In this document: positions 6,963 to 7,388 of the stretch, one piece after another
How positions within the stretch are numbered: the stretch's first letter is position 1
Layout: the number at the start of each line of letters is the position of its first letter
NCBI GenBank assembly: GCA_913052275.1
Contig: CAJXDX010000085.1
Span: 1 to 7,388 of the forward strand
Source of the DNA: an uncultured Pseudomonadota bacterium
Lineage (GTDB): Bacteria; SAR324; NAC60-12
Direction: 5' to 3'
Length of the DNA: 7,388 nucleotides
Position numbers and translations under genes: made by a program
Notes under the pieces: generated by a model
Seen by the model: the letters and a program-made list of their open reading frames with translations, nothing else
Told to the model about the DNA's origin: nothing
The model's database searches: none

Positions 6963-7388
6963 TCATATTCCTTCGCGGCGATAATAATCGGTGAACCACT
7001 TTGGGTCTGACCTGAATTTAACTTTACCGTCAGGCCAAATTCTCGCGGAGGCACGACGTGAAGCAAAACAGAATGTGTGAATGGCAGTCTGCATCCCTCC
7101 AGTATGAGCGTAGGCTACTTCAATATGAGCATCCACGACCATCTGGCTGCCAACAAATCCCATCGGCCCCATGCCAATTGAATTGCCGAGTTCTTTTAAT
7201 TCAAGCTCCAGTTCGGCAATTTCAGGATCAGGGTTACGATCACCTACCGGGCGTAAACAGGCAGCCTCTTTGGCAATGCGCATGGTTGTGTCTTTGCATC
7301 CTCCAATCCCTATTCCGATTACAGCAGGCTGACAGGCCATTCCGCGTCGGCCAAATTGAATCATGGTATCAAGAAAAAACTTCTTTAT
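6963..7388 (-). CDS. class I fumarate hydratase, alpha (N-terminal) subunit, C-terminal part (cut by right edge)
   Basis: This is the catalytic iron-sulfur subunit of a two-subunit class I fumarase. The window holds the last 141 codons; the reading frame stays open to the edge, so the ATG at 7364 is an internal methionine and roughly half of the protein is missing. RRGMACQPAVIGIGIGG places one [4Fe-4S] cysteine (codon 7334-7332), and HTFCFASRRASARI places the last one (codon 7070-7068). The first cluster cysteine would be upstream. LRPVGDRNPDPEIAELE and NSIGMGPMGFVG are typical of the family. It precedes the beta subunit by 26 bases and is the most upstream visible gene of the operon. The operon promoter is not in the window. 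L-tartrate dehydratase or mesaconase activity cannot be excluded. Confidence 0.9.
   Translation of the reverse strand: MKKFFLDTMIQFGRRGMACQPAVIGIGIGGCKDTTMRIAKEAACLRPVGDRNPDPEIAELELELKELGNSIGMGPMGFVGSQMVVDAHIEVAYAHTGGMQTAIHTFCFASRRASARIWPDGKVKFRSDPKWFTDYYRREGI

Noticed and set aside
7362..7364. ATG at 7364 as the true start of the fumarase alpha gene
   Set aside because: The frame is open to the window edge, the protein would lack most of its iron-sulfur domain, and family members continue upstream of this methionine.

Overview
All the genes recognised in this window lie on the minus strand and read right to left. The organism looks like a Gram-negative bacterium with meso-diaminopimelate peptidoglycan, because an mpl recycling ligase is present, and it appears to respire through a membrane-anchored succinate dehydrogenase. 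Base composition is moderate, in the mid-40s percent GC by eye. None of the seven visible start codons has a convincing Shine-Dalgarno sequence, and the gap before mpl holds a TAnnTTTG-type box. Both traits recall the Bacteroidota and related FCB lineages. The Mpl and SdhA sequences do not look typical of Bacteroides, so the lineage stays open.

Layout in the direction of transcription: the C-terminal part of the class I fumarase alpha subunit (7388-6963, cut by the window edge); the fumarase beta subunit (6936-6247); two small heme-b membrane anchors of the SDH type (6250-5879 and 5882-5493); an SdhA-type flavoprotein (5483-3771); an acyl-CoA dehydrogenase-fold protein (3751-2540); a ThDP-dependent enzyme of the acetolactate-synthase-like family (2531-906); a 162-base gap; then the first 247 codons of mpl (743-1), cut by the left edge. 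From the fumarase to the ThDP gene, the genes are separated by at most 26 bases or overlap by 4 bases (ATGA, twice). They look like one operon.

The fumarase and SDH genes form a succinate-fumarate-malate module, but no iron-sulfur subunit (SdhB) is visible. The most interesting gene is the acyl-CoA dehydrogenase homologue. It lacks an acidic general base at both usual positions (Gly371 and Gln243) and carries Arg84. As I recall them, these are the hallmarks of 3-sulfinopropionyl-CoA desulfinase (Acd of Advenella), and the sequence resembles Acd along its length. The SdhA homologue has Cys50 where canonical SdhA has the histidine that binds FAD covalently, as in thiol:fumarate reductase TfrA-like proteins. 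A possible reading, which is inference, is a sulfinate/sulfonate or substituted-dicarboxylate catabolic operon: the desulfinase-like enzyme would release sulfite from an acyl-CoA, the ThDP enzyme would cleave or join a 2-oxo acid, and the SDH/fumarase pair would process the dicarboxylate product.
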